From JANNVK01 sp031430435 (GTDB lineage: Bacteria; Acidobacteriota; Blastocatellia; Pyrinomonadales; Pyrinomonadaceae), in NCBI GenBank assembly GCA_031430435.1, contig JANPBM010000118.1, positions 18,937 to 82,936 on the forward strand: a stretch of 64,000 nucleotides of DNA. Reading direction: 5' to 3'. This document shows positions 6,280 to 14,937 of this stretch, one piece after another. The notes below the pieces were generated by a model. That model searched no databases and was not told where the DNA came from. It was given only the letters and a program-made list of their open reading frames with translations. Position 1 is the first letter of the stretch. Every line of letters begins with the position of its first letter. The position numbers and the translations under genes are program-made.

Positions 6280-8478
6280 ATGCCTGAACCTCCTGTTAAA
6301 AATCTTGGAACGCAAATAAACGATTCTCATGCACCTGTAACTGTCCATAATCATTTTGAAAAATCAGTTGCAGATTCTCAAACCACACCTGCAATTCCCA
6401 AATTCATTACTTCAAACCTTCTGAATGTGCCGTTACATTTTACGGGTCGTGTAAAAGTTTTAGCAGATATTGCCGCAACTTTGCATAATCATAATTCTGC
6501 CGCGTTGTTCGGGATTAAAGGACTTGGGAAAACTTCAGTTGTTTATAAATATGTGCAGGAAAACGTGGAAATCTATCAACATATTATTTTTATCAGGGCT
6601 GATCGTTTGGCGTTTATTCCTAATTTAGATGCGGCTTGCAAAGAAATGTTTTTGGAGTTTGGCGAAGGTGAGACGGAAGAAACCAGAGTCGTTAAATTTC
6701 CGCGAAAAGTTCAAGAATTATGTGCAAATGTTGAAACAGGCAAGTTTGTTTTGTTGGTATTCGATAACGTTGATGAAGTTAGTCGGGTTGCAAGGTTTGT
6801 GCCGCAGTTTGATAATCTTCATGTCTTGCTGACTTCAAATTTCGACGCAATTCACCAAGTCGGGCGGCGTGTTTCAATCGGTAATTTATCGGACAATGAG
6901 GCAAAACTATTGCTATATCGAATGGCAGAACCGCAAGGCGTTACAAGTCTCGATAATCTTGTTGCCGAAGAGCAAGCCGCAATGCTGCAAATTGCCGAAT
7001 TGCTCGGACATCATCCGTTTGCGTTGACTGTGGCAGGGCTTTTTATCAAGGTAAACCGTAAACCGTTTGCCCGATATTTGCATCGTTTGCAACAATCACA
7101 CGGAAAAATTCTGCAAGACGAAAGCGGAGCAGATGCGTATCAACACCCAAGTATTTATACCGCGTTTGAACTTCCGTTCGACGAGATTTGGAAGGTTGCC
7201 GATGATTCCGATGAAGCAAAAACTGTTACGGAAATTACGCGGGAATGTTTGAAAATTGCTTCGTTAATATCTTCGGAAAATATGCCCGAAGAAATTTTTA
7301 CCGAATCTGCAACCAAACTTTTTCCGCATCATTCCGAATTTATTGCGGACGAAGATAATTGGGATAAAGTTTATCGAAAACTTTCGCACTACGGCTTTTT
7401 TGAACGTTTTACCGATACTTCAACTGCCCAAAAACATTCTTCAACGCTTACGGTGCATCTTTTATTTCGTCTGTTTTTAATCGATAAACTATCTGCCGAG
7501 GTTAAATCTGTTTTAGAAACACTTGCAAAAAGTTTAGCAAACAATTTTGAGGATTTTGACTTTACCAACAAAAAACCGGTTGAGCGATATTTGCCGCACG
7601 TCGGAACTTTTCTCGAATATGTGGAAACAAACAAATTGCAAGCACAATCCGGTTTAAGATTAAACAATAAATCAACCGCAAATTTATGTAACAGATATGC
7701 TTCGTACTTTAACGATTACGGACAATACGCGAAAGCGGAAAAGTATTATCTTTATTTCAAAGATATTTGCGAAAGCGTTGAAGAGATAGACATAACTTCT
7801 ACGGCAACCAGCTATAACAATTTAGCATTGCTTTATAAATCACAAGGCAGATACGCAGACGCAGAACCTTTATACTTGCAAGCCTTAGCAATTCGTGAAA
7901 AAGAATTAGGAGAAAATCATCCTGATACGGCACAAAGCTATAACAATTTAGCAGGTCTTTATTATTCACAAGGCAGATACGCAGACGCAGAACCTTTATA
8001 CTTGCAAGCCTTAGCAATTCGTGAAAAAGAATTAGGAGAAAATCATCCTGATACGGCAACAAGCTATAACAATTTAGCAAGTCTTTATTATTCACAAGGC
8101 AGATACGCAGACGCAGAGCCTTTATACAAAAAAGTTATAGTTATTTTTGAAAAAGAATTGGGAGAAAATCATCCTTTAACGGCATCAAGCTATAACAATT
8201 TAGCAGGTCTTTATTATTCACAAGGCAGATACGCAGACGCAGAACCTTTATACTTGCAAGCCTTAGTAATTCGTGAAAAAGAATTGGGAGAAAATCATCC
8301 TGATACGGCAACAAGCTATAACAATTTAGGTGTTTTATATGCTAATCAAGGAAAGTATGCGGAAGCAAAAGTTTGGTTGCAAAAAGCGTTGGTAATTTAT
8401 CAAAATGTTTTTGGTGAAGAACATCTTTATACAATCGAAACACGGCAAGATTTGGAATATGTTGAGAAAATGCTTTGA
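6280..8478 (+). CDS. NLR-like protein: N-terminal amyloid-like motif, NB-ARC ATPase, C-terminal TPR array
   Basis: A 732-residue STAND-type NTPase. In order: the short motif NLGTQINDSHAPVTVHNH (residues 8-25); the NB-ARC lead-in HFTGRVKVL (53-61); Walker A GIKGLGKT (78-85); a Walker B strand FVLLVFDNVDE (156-166); a sensor-like VLLTSN; a GLPL-type GHHPFALTVAG near 245; a winged-helix-like middle; and from about residue 509 five 42-residue TPRs of the kinesin-light-chain type (SYNNLA-LY-SQGRYADAEPLY). Proteins of this plan oligomerise on ligand binding to the repeats. Here the N-terminal motif would template the partner encoded upstream. The TPR units are nearly identical in DNA. No transmembrane segment or enzymatic effector domain is fused. 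Confidence 0.88.
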   Translation: MPEPPVKNLGTQINDSHAPVTVHNHFEKSVADSQTTPAIPKFITSNLLNVPLHFTGRVKVLADIAATLHNHNSAALFGIKGLGKTSVVYKYVQENVEIYQHIIFIRADRLAFIPNLDAACKEMFLEFGEGETEETRVVKFPRKVQELCANVETGKFVLLVFDNVDEVSRVARFVPQFDNLHVLLTSNFDAIHQVGRRVSIGNLSDNEAKLLLYRMAEPQGVTSLDNLVAEEQAAMLQIAELLGHHPFALTVAGLFIKVNRKPFARYLHRLQQSHGKILQDESGADAYQHPSIYTAFELPFDEIWKVADDSDEAKTVTEITRECLKIASLISSENMPEEIFTESATKLFPHHSEFIADEDNWDKVYRKLSHYGFFERFTDTSTAQKHSSTLTVHLLFRLFLIDKLSAEVKSVLETLAKSLANNFEDFDFTNKKPVERYLPHVGTFLEYVETNKLQAQSGLRLNNKSTANLCNRYASYFNDYGQYAKAEKYYLYFKDICESVEEIDITSTATSYNNLALLYKSQGRYADAEPLYLQALAIREKELGENHPDTAQSYNNLAGLYYSQGRYADAEPLYLQALAIREKELGENHPDTATSYNNLASLYYSQGRYADAEPLYKKVIVIFEKELGENHPLTASSYNNLAGLYYSQGRYADAEPLYLQALVIREKELGENHPDTATSYNNLGVLYANQGKYAEAKVWLQKALVIYQNVFGEEHLYTIETRQDLEYVEKML
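7807..8436 (+). repeat. Five 126-bp tandem repeats encoding the TPRs of the NLR
   Basis: Units start at 7807, 7933, 8059, 8185 and 8311. Units 1, 2 and 4 are almost identical in DNA, including silent positions; unit 3 differs in its second half (KKVIVIFEKE) and unit 5 is diverged. Such uniformity implies recent duplication or gene conversion and makes copy number likely to vary between strains. Confidence 0.92.
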
Positions 8479-8511
8479 TAAGCCACAAATTAAAAATTAA
8501 AAAGCATCTAA

Positions 8512-8627
8512 AAAAGTTTGCAAAAGGTACGACACGCTTTAGCTTGTCGGTAAACTTTAGTTAAAAAGTTGTTATAGGCAGCAACAAACTGAAGTTTGTT
8601 GTACATTAGCCGGCAAATTTAAGTATA
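8512..8627 (-). repeat. Dispersed CTTCAG palindromic element, copy A
   Basis: Imperfect palindrome with arms 'gtacgacacgctttagcttg' and 'caaactgaagtttgttgtac' separated by about 30 bases. Same family as copies near 38.9, 41.0, 41.3, 42.6, 43.1 and 43.5 kb. Orientation is reversed relative to most other copies, and its outer ends are degraded. Confidence 0.75.
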
Positions 8628-8994
8628 TGTTGAGGAAATGCTTGCGTGAATTACAAACCTTTACATTTATCATTCAACATTTAACATTTATCCGTCGGAA
8701 CGGCACAGATAAACAAGCCTCAAAATGTTTGCGTAGTAAACAACAGAATGTAGCGAGTTGTCGCAAGACACTCGGAAAATGAATTGCACAATGCAAAGAT
8801 TGTGTAGCAATCGAAAGAATGAAAGACAAACGATTGGGATTCTGCCGTTCGATACGCAAACTTTGATTCTTTGATTGTTTGCAACATTCGGCTTACGCCA
8901 AACGCTAATTTCTTGGCATCTGCTACGCAGATTTTGTTAGAAGTTTAATTTTTAATTTTTAATTCGTAGTTTTTAATTACTTTACCGGTTGCTG

Positions 8995-9061
8995 AATGCG
9001 GAAGCCCGCATGCAGTAAGGGCGTAAGTTCGGCACACTTACTGCGTGCATGTTTCCGCATT
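8995..9061. repeat. 67-bp hairpin element
   Basis: Inverted repeat with 25-bp arms (21 of 25 matching): left arm begins 'aatgcggaag', right arm ends 'tttccgcatt'. The loop is about 17 bases. No T-run follows, so it is not an obvious terminator; it looks like a REP-type element. Confidence 0.7.
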
Positions 9062-9282
9062 TTCTCGATTTTTGCCATTCGCCACGCAAATTTAATTTTT
9101 AATTCATAATTATTAATTTTTTATTTCAAATAAGGCAACTTTTCTTATTAAATGAGCGTCTTATATAATAGTTTGTCGGTTCAAAGAAGTTTACAATTGG
9201 TTTACCTCCAATATTTGCCGGTAAAAAGCTGATTGAAAACGGCAAACATTGACAAAAGAATCGGACAAATAAGTTGTAGAAC

Positions 9283-9408
9283 ATTCTTTAAGACTTGCGG
9301 AGTATTCTTTAAGACTTGCAGAGCATTCTTCAAAGGTTGCGGAGTATTCTTTAAGACTTGCAGAGCATTCTTCAAAGGTTGCAGAGCATTCTTTAAGACT
9401 TGCAGAAT
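9283..9408. repeat. 21-bp tandem array, six units
   Basis: Six head-to-tail 21-bp units alternating between 'attctttaagacttgcrgag' and 'attcttcaaaggttgcrgag' types. Because 21 is divisible by three, all six frames show a seven-residue repeat (for example FFKTCRA). There is no unique spacer, so it is not CRISPR. It lies about 215 bases upstream of the gene at 9623; a second array of the same period lies upstream of that gene's paralogue (41456-42142). Confidence 0.9.
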
Positions 9409-9622
9409 GGCAAACATAACTTATTTGATGGTAAACAAACAGATAAGCAACAGTTTTAAAAGCTGTCGAACTTACTTTTATTATTGTAAAAACGGCAGTA
9501 ACAAGAAATTTCGGTGTTTTATGACTTTTGTGTAACTGTTTTAATGATGTAGATTGAGTATCAGCCGTTCCCAATTGGCGACTCAGGTTTCAATTCTGCT
9601 CTTCAGAAAGGAAAGAAACATC

Positions 9623-10234
9623 ATGGCTAAAACATTTTATCCAATCAATAACGCGGAATTTGCCGTCTGGTTAGCAAATTTCAACAACAAAGCTAATATC
9701 AACAAAAACGTTCTCGGAATAACCGGCGAACAACAAACGGCACTCGATACGGGACTGGCGGAATTCAGCGCCGATTTGGCATTAAAGCAACAAAAACAAG
9801 AAGAATCGGTCGCCCAAACTTCAAAAGTTCGCAGTTCGCGTAAAGTTTTGAACAAATTAGTCGGAAAACTGAACACAATGTTCAAAACAAAAGACGAAGT
9901 AAGTTCAAGTTTGCTCGAAGAATTAGGTTTACACGGCGGCGACAGCAGTTTAACGGGAAATTCGGTTGAAACACCTTCCAACTTGGTTGTTACGGGAACC
10001 TCGGACGGCATCAATCATCTGAAATGGAATCGGAGCAACAACAAACAAGGGGCAATGTTCATCATCGAAGCCAAAATCGGCGATGCGGCAAGTTTCGCAA
10101 TGGTCGATGCCGTAACAAATTCATTCTACGAACACGCCAACCAAACGCCGGGAACTAAAATCCAATATCGGGTCAAGGCAAAACGCGGCGAAACAGTTTC
10201 GGGCAGTTCAAACACGGCAATGGTTTACGGTTGA
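9623..10234 (+). CDS. Hypothetical protein, paralogue of 41456-42142 (fibronectin-like C-terminus)
   Basis: A 203-residue protein with a good ribosome-binding site ('aaaggaaag') before the ATG at 9623. It has three parts: an N-terminal segment (FYPINNAEFAVWLANF) with a helical continuation; a basic Ser/Lys-rich helical linker around residues 65-100; and a C-terminal beta-rich part of about 75 residues (NLVVTGTSDGINHLKWNRS ... YRVKAKRGETVSGSSN) resembling a fibronectin type III-like fold. No signal peptide is visible. The gene at 41456-42142 has the same order of parts, so both belong to one unnamed family. I do not recognise a function; structural or appendage-related roles are possible. Confidence 0.75.
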   Translation: MAKTFYPINNAEFAVWLANFNNKANINKNVLGITGEQQTALDTGLAEFSADLALKQQKQEESVAQTSKVRSSRKVLNKLVGKLNTMFKTKDEVSSSLLEELGLHGGDSSLTGNSVETPSNLVVTGTSDGINHLKWNRSNNKQGAMFIIEAKIGDAASFAMVDAVTNSFYEHANQTPGTKIQYRVKAKRGETVSGSSNTAMVYG

Positions 10235-10275
10235 TCGATAACTTTACGATTCCGACATTTCAGTTGACCTTTAAG

Positions 10276-10318
10276 AAAGCCGAGCAGATTCTTCAATAGA
10301 AAAATCGACTCGGCTTTT
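10276..10318. terminator. Bidirectional terminator between convergent genes
   Basis: Stem AAAGCCGAG / CTCGGCTTT (10276-10284 and 10309-10317), with a 24-base loop that itself holds a GATT/AATC pairing. A-run on the left and T-run on the right allow termination from both sides. Confidence 0.65.
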
Positions 10319-10357
10319 ATCTGTTAATATCCGGTTTTTAACTTGTTTTTTCTTAAA

Positions 10358-11221
10358 TTACCTAGCCGGAATCAAAGTTCTCATCTTATAACCCGGATAA
10401 GCAAATTTACGAACATCAGGCGGCGGTAAAGTTGCATCAAGATTACGCGATAATGCCCAAAACGGATAGAATCCGGCTCTGGACGGTAAAACTAAAGGCG
10501 AGCTCCGGGGTGTTTTCGGTGATAATCCGTAAGATTCGCGGACAAATTTAATAGCGGCTTGTCGTTGATCGGACGGAAGCATCAAAAATTCGTTCCACAT
10601 ATGTCTGCCGGTAATATAATCAACCATTGCTTCGGTATAAACTAATTGGTCAAAATACATTGCGGTGCTGCTTAAAACCGAATAGTTGTCAGTATAAGAA
10701 CCTCCTTCGGCAGTTACTCCGACAATAGACGATCTGATACGAATTACACCAACGTCATGATTAGGTAAAGGCTGATTCACAAGAACTCCTTGCTCAATAT
10801 CAACGGACAAAAACCCCGAAATAAACTCGGCGACACCGCCCGTAATTTCCTTTGCCAAACCAACAGCTTCTTTTATCGCCGAAGATGAAACCGGAGTAAC
10901 GTGTCCGACCGCCGATTTCATGCCGATATATTTTCTTTCGCGTCCTAAAATAGTTGCTCGGATGTCTTGATAATGTTGGTAGCCGTTACCAATGCTGACA
11001 GGCAACGGCGTGGAAATATTAAGCACATACGCAGTGGCATTAGAAAGAATTACATCTTTCAAAGAACCGTATTCTTCTGAACCGCCCAGTTTTAATCGGC
11101 GACCATGTTTGTAAATAAGCTGTTGAGCGCTAAGAATTGTTGTTCCGGAAGTTTGCGCAGGAAAAGAATAAATTTCTCTGCTGACGACGTAATCGACTTC
11201 TAAACGATTTGAACCTGCCAT
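10358..11221 (-). CDS. Hypothetical protein, orphan
   Basis: A 287-residue protein starting at the ATG at 11219-11221 (MAGSNRLEVDY). No signal peptide or membrane segment. It mixes beta-like stretches (AYVLNISTPLPVSI, VGVIRIRSSIVGVTAEGG) with a helix near residues 110-140 (SSAIKEAVGLAKEITGG), and ends in a Pro-rich basic tail (LPPPDVRKFAYPGYKMRT). I do not recognise a family. Codon use and a convergent terminator shared with the preceding gene support it as a real gene. No same-strand neighbour lies close to it, so context gives no hint of function. Confidence 0.7.
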   Translation of the reverse strand: MAGSNRLEVDYVVSREIYSFPAQTSGTTILSAQQLIYKHGRRLKLGGSEEYGSLKDVILSNATAYVLNISTPLPVSIGNGYQHYQDIRATILGRERKYIGMKSAVGHVTPVSSSAIKEAVGLAKEITGGVAEFISGFLSVDIEQGVLVNQPLPNHDVGVIRIRSSIVGVTAEGGSYTDNYSVLSSTAMYFDQLVYTEAMVDYITGRHMWNEFLMLPSDQRQAAIKFVRESYGLSPKTPRSSPLVLPSRAGFYPFWALSRNLDATLPPPDVRKFAYPGYKMRTLIPAR

Positions 11222-11929
11222 TTGTTTTATAACCCCTTATTCGTATTAGTATTAAAGAAACCAAAGTCGAAAAAATTGCTTGATTCAAGTTAATTATCCG
11301 CTTTTGCTTAGTTTAATTAATGATAAGACGATTACATTTGATATTTTTGCGACTTAAACTTAAATTTCAAGTATAAAAACCCGATTTTCAAGTTGTGTGT
11401 AAAGTAATCAATAACAAAAAAGCTGAAAGTAAGTATGTCGAGACAGGACTTTCCGATGAAAATTTATTGGTAAAAAGCAAGAAATCAGACACGGAAAAAC
11501 AATGATTAAGCCGATTTACTCTGATTTTTATAAATCGTTTCAGCGTAAATCCGCATAATCCGTAAAATCAGTGTCCGGTTTTCTTAGATTTTGCCCGCAA
11601 AATAGTTTTTATGGGCAAACTCTGTATGTCGAGAAGCATAAAAAATTAACGGAGCAAAAAATAAATCGATTTCCGGTTAAGCCGCGATTGAAAAAACGTA
11701 GAAAAAGCGAATTTACCTGTTATCAGCGGTAAACTCGCCTTTCTCTGAAAATAAATGCCGGAACTATTGCCAAGGTTTGCCGAACTAAAACTTATTACTT
11801 ATCGTTTTCGCAAGTTTCATATTAAGACATTTTACCTGCGGCTGTTTTCTTTTGACAACTTTGCCGCTTAAAATCGGTTTTCGACCCATCTTGTTTTACG
11901 CTAAACCGGGTTGCAAACTACATTTTCCG
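11222..11929. other. Gene-free AT-rich region
   Basis: About 0.7 kb with no supportable reading frame. It contains one clear hairpin at 11707-11738 (stem GCGAaTTTACC / GGTAAAcTCGC) and a repeated phrase 'agtatgtcgaga' near 11433 and 11624. The latter may mark a decayed duplication. Confidence 0.6.
11707..11738. repeat. Short hairpin
   Basis: 11-bp arms with one mismatch, 10-base loop, followed by a pyrimidine-rich 'ctttctctg'. It could be a weak terminator, but no gene ends just before it. Confidence 0.4.
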
Positions 11930-12154
11930 TTATCCGAGATAATCACGAAACTCTGCATAAAAATAAGTATTGTCGCGGATAATCCAACGCTTGAATGCGG
12001 CAAAATTTGATGCGTCGCTGATTGCTCTGATAATTTGATTTTTCGTGTTTTCCTTATCTTCAACGCTGTAAGTATCGTCAACATAATAAAAAAGTAAGTC
12101 GTTAAACTTGCGAATTTCTTTCAATAACTTTGAACGCAAATTCGCGGCTTCCAT
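11930..12154 (-). CDS. Possible small protein of 74 residues
   Basis: Starts at the ATG at 12152-12154 (MEAANLRSKLLKEIRKF) and reads as a balanced, helical, charged protein (EIRKFNDLLFYYVDD, then AFKRWIIRDNTYFY). Its composition is far more protein-like than the other short frames in this 1.4-kb interval. It has no recognised family. One caution: its middle phrase DTYSVED is also encoded by the 'gacgctgtaagtgtc' part of the palindromic elements at 6.1 and 44.2 kb, so part of the frame may derive from that repeat family. A remnant of a larger gene is equally possible. Confidence 0.4.
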   Translation of the reverse strand: MEAANLRSKLLKEIRKFNDLLFYYVDDTYSVEDKENTKNQIIRAISDASNFAAFKRWIIRDNTYFYAEFRDYLG

Positions 12155-12217
12155 AATCAACTAAAATGTTAAAGGTAAATCGCAAAATCAGCAACTAACA
12201 ATAACTTCAAAAGATGT

Positions 12218-12286
12218 AGAAACGCGACCGTAAGGAAGCGTGTAAAACTCAAAGTGTTTGGCACGCTCCTTAACAGTCGCGTTTCT
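12218..12286. repeat. 69-bp palindrome
   Basis: Arms 'agaaacgcgac' (12218-12228) and 'gtcgcgtttct' (12276-12286) are perfectly complementary, and inner parts ('ggaagcgtg' / 'cacgctcct') also pair. A long hairpin is expected. No T-run follows. Confidence 0.8.
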
Positions 12287-12338
12287 GCCTGCGAATTATT
12301 AGGAACGTATAAATAATAACTTATAACTTGTTGTTTTT

Positions 12339-12468
12339 AGCTGTCGTAGATAGCGGCGGCGTAAAGCCCGGCTTGTGAGAGCCGGGTAAAACACCGAACA
12401 CCACGCAAGCCCGTGTAACGGGCGACAGAAACACTCAATCTTGATTTCTGTCGCTATCTACGACAGCT
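12339..12468. repeat. 130-bp palindrome with 17-bp perfect ends
   Basis: Ends 'agctgtcgtagatagcg' (12339-12355) and its exact complement at 12452-12468. Inside are a CCCGGC/GCCGGG hairpin and the phrase 'aagcccgtgtaacgggcgac' at 12407-12426. The right half, read inverted, matches 42845-42898 and 43284-43337 inside the 235-bp elements, so the sequence belongs to a dispersed family. Confidence 0.85.
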
Positions 12469-12662
12469 GTAACCATTATCTGTGAACAACCCGGCGTTCC
12501 GTAAAACTTCACACCGGGCTTTACGCTGTCGCCGATTACATCGGCTAAAAACAAATACAATTTCAACATTTAGAGTATTTAGTTTGCAAAATACAATCGT
12601 TCAATTATTACAATTTAATGTTTACACATCACTTAATTCTTAATTCTTAATTCTTAATTTAA

Positions 12663-14699
12663 TTACGGCTTTAAATGCGTCCCGAACCAATCGAGCATTT
12701 GCCCGTACCAAAATTCCGAATTCTGCGGTTTCAAAACCCAATGACCTTCATCGGGGAAAATAATCAGTTTCGATTCAACATTTTGCAGTTGCAACGCCGT
12801 AAATAACTGCATACTTTGGTCAACGGGAACGCGATAATCAAGTTCGCCGCCGATAACCAAGGTCGGCGTATTGAAATTTTTAGCGAAACGATGCGGCGAC
12901 CAACGCTGATAATTCACCGGATTTTGCCACGGCATACCTTTGAACTCCCAATCGGCAAACCACAACTCTTCGGTCGTCGCCGCCATACTTTCAAGATTGT
13001 AAATTCCCGCGTGCGAAGCGAAAACTTTATACTTAAAACGCGGATCGGTGTTGTGTCCGAGCAACCAATCAATCGCATAACCGCCGTAACTTGCTCCGGT
13101 TGCGCCGATTCGTTCTTTGTCAACGTAACTTTTCTTGGTCATCTCAGCCACACCGTTTGAAATATCAACCATAACTTTTCCGCCCCAATCGGCGGAGATT
13201 TCGTTGACGAATTTTTGCCCGAAACCAACGGAACCGCGCGGATTAGGCATAAAAACAACATAACCCGCATTGGCAAAAACCTGCGCGTTCCACCGATAAC
13301 TCCATGAATCATTGAACGCGGATTGCGGTCCGCCGTGAATAATTACCAACAGCGGATATTTTTTGCTTGCGTCAAAGTTCGCCGGTTTAACAATAAATCC
13401 TTGAACAGTTTTATTGACCGCGCCTTTCCATTCGGTCGATTCCGCTTTCAATAAACCGTAATCCGGATTAGTTTTCGTCAACTCCGCAGGACTTGCGTTC
13501 TGTTCATTAGACGCGCGGTAGATCTCTGCGGGTTTGTCGATCGAGCTTGACGCAAAGACAAACGTTTTTCCGTCGGGTGAAACACTTAATTCCGAGTTAA
13601 AACCTTTGTTGATAATAGTTTTTACTTGCGAAGTGGCGTTCGATTTAGCGTCTTGTTCAACCGCAACGCTGTAAATCGGAGCAAGTCCGCGTTCCATCGC
13701 GGTAAAATAAACTGTTTTGGAATCGGCGGAAACAACGGCTTCTTCGGCTTGCAAATCAAATCCTTTGGTTAATTCGACCGTTTCGTTCGTGGTTCGATTA
13801 AAACGCATAATGCGCCACCGATCGGCTTCAAAACCGGCGGTTGCCTGCGAACGGAAAACGATATATTTGCCGTCGGCGGTGTAAACGGGCGAAACATCGT
13901 AACCTTTATTATTGACGGTGATGTTTTTTGCCGTTCCGCCGTTGATTGAAACAACATAAATATCGGAATTAGTCGAAATTGCCTCGACTTTATCGGGATT
14001 GCGAAGATACGCAAGCTCTTTAGAATCAGGCGAAAACGCATAATCGATGCTTGTCGAAGCGGCATACGGAGCCGAATCGAAATCGCCGCCGGTCATATCT
14101 TTGGCAACTCCGCCCGAACTTGAAACAGTAAAGACGTGCGTTCTTTTTTTATCGCGCCATTCAACCCAATGCCGATACAAAAGCCGCGTGGTCACGTGAG
14201 CTTGAACTTTGGACGTTTCCGCCGCATCGTCTTTCGCTTTATTACATTCATCGGTCGCGCATTCCGGATAAACTTCCGTGCTGAACGCAAACATTTTCCC
14301 GTCCGGCGACCACACGGGATTACCCGCGCCGGTTGAAATCGCGGTAATTTGTTTGCGGTCTGTGCCGTCCGCGTTCATCGTCCAAATTTGTCCGCCGGTC
14401 GTAAACGCCAACATTTTACCGTCAGGCGACCAACGCGGCGAAGAATTGGATTTATCGCCCGAAGTTATCTGTTTCGGACTTCCGCCGTCGATCGGCATCG
14501 TGTAAATTTGGGTATTGGTTTTGTTCGCGTCTTTATTGACATCGCCGACCGTGAACGCCACGGTTTTTCCGTCGGGCGAAATCTGCGGCGAACCTGTCCG
14601 CCGAACTTTAACCAAATCGTTAAAGGTAAATTTAGACTGAGCCGAAACATTTGCATAAACAAATGTCAAAAAAAGCAGCGAAATAAACAATCGTTTCAT
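12663..14699 (-). CDS. Secreted S9-family serine peptidase (prolyl oligopeptidase type)
   Basis: A 678-residue acylaminoacyl-peptidase/dipeptidyl-peptidase-like enzyme. A signal peptide (MKRLFISLLFLTFVYANVSA) precedes a beta-propeller made of PD40-type repeats (SPDGKTVAFT, SPDGKMLAFT, SPDGKMFAFS and others), then an alpha/beta-hydrolase domain from about residue 430. Catalytic features: HGGPQSAF oxyanion segment, nucleophile Ser537 in GASYGGY, Asp in GGELDYRVP and His in DEGHWV. Length is normal for the family. It probably degrades peptides in the periplasm, alongside the M1 aminopeptidase and CocE-like hydrolase of this window. It is encoded alone, with gene-free DNA on its 3' side. Confidence 0.93.
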   Translation of the reverse strand: MKRLFISLLFLTFVYANVSAQSKFTFNDLVKVRRTGSPQISPDGKTVAFTVGDVNKDANKTNTQIYTMPIDGGSPKQITSGDKSNSSPRWSPDGKMLAFTTGGQIWTMNADGTDRKQITAISTGAGNPVWSPDGKMFAFSTEVYPECATDECNKAKDDAAETSKVQAHVTTRLLYRHWVEWRDKKRTHVFTVSSSGGVAKDMTGGDFDSAPYAASTSIDYAFSPDSKELAYLRNPDKVEAISTNSDIYVVSINGGTAKNITVNNKGYDVSPVYTADGKYIVFRSQATAGFEADRWRIMRFNRTTNETVELTKGFDLQAEEAVVSADSKTVYFTAMERGLAPIYSVAVEQDAKSNATSQVKTIINKGFNSELSVSPDGKTFVFASSSIDKPAEIYRASNEQNASPAELTKTNPDYGLLKAESTEWKGAVNKTVQGFIVKPANFDASKKYPLLVIIHGGPQSAFNDSWSYRWNAQVFANAGYVVFMPNPRGSVGFGQKFVNEISADWGGKVMVDISNGVAEMTKKSYVDKERIGATGASYGGYAIDWLLGHNTDPRFKYKVFASHAGIYNLESMAATTEELWFADWEFKGMPWQNPVNYQRWSPHRFAKNFNTPTLVIGGELDYRVPVDQSMQLFTALQLQNVESKLIIFPDEGHWVLKPQNSEFWYGQMLDWFGTHLKP

Positions 14700-14937
14700 A
14701 TATTTTGTTCCAAAAAGTTAGTCGTAAAAGCAAAATTATTATCGCACAGATTACAAATAATCAGCCACCGAAGCCGAAAGCCGGCAAGCAAAAAGTAAAA
14801 AGGTAAACACAGAGAATTGTTGCCCGCAAATTATTTGATAATAATTGACCTTCAAAAAAAACAGTCTGTTATTTTGCGTTGGCGCGCAAAAGAAAAAAGT
14901 GAAAGAAAATAATTCGATTTTACTCCCGACTCTCGTT

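Larger units (their letters stand above)
8479..9622. other. Gene-free region with several repeat types
   Basis: About 1.1 kb between the NLR gene and the next ORF with coding character. It holds a copy of the dispersed CTTCAG palindrome, a 67-bp hairpin at 8995-9061, runs of AT-rich 'tttttaattt', and a 21-bp tandem array at 9283-9408. Short reading frames exist but have TTG starts or repeat-driven sequence; I support none of them as a gene. Confidence 0.7.
12155..12662. other. Gene-free region with two large inverted repeats
   Basis: About 0.5 kb downstream of the S9 peptidase gene. It holds the palindromes at 12218-12286 and 12339-12468 and an AT-rich stretch of repeated 'ttaattc'. No coding frame is supported. 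Confidence 0.65.

Noticed and set aside
8674..8859. 61-residue minus-strand frame in the region after the NLR gene
   Set aside because: Composition rich in Arg/Cys/His without any motif; surrounded by non-coding repeats.
9191..9574. Reading frames on both strands over the 21-bp array, showing seven-residue repeats
   Set aside because: A 21-bp repeat keeps every frame open and gives heptads in all of them; the starts are TTG or poorly placed and the flanking sequence lacks coding character.
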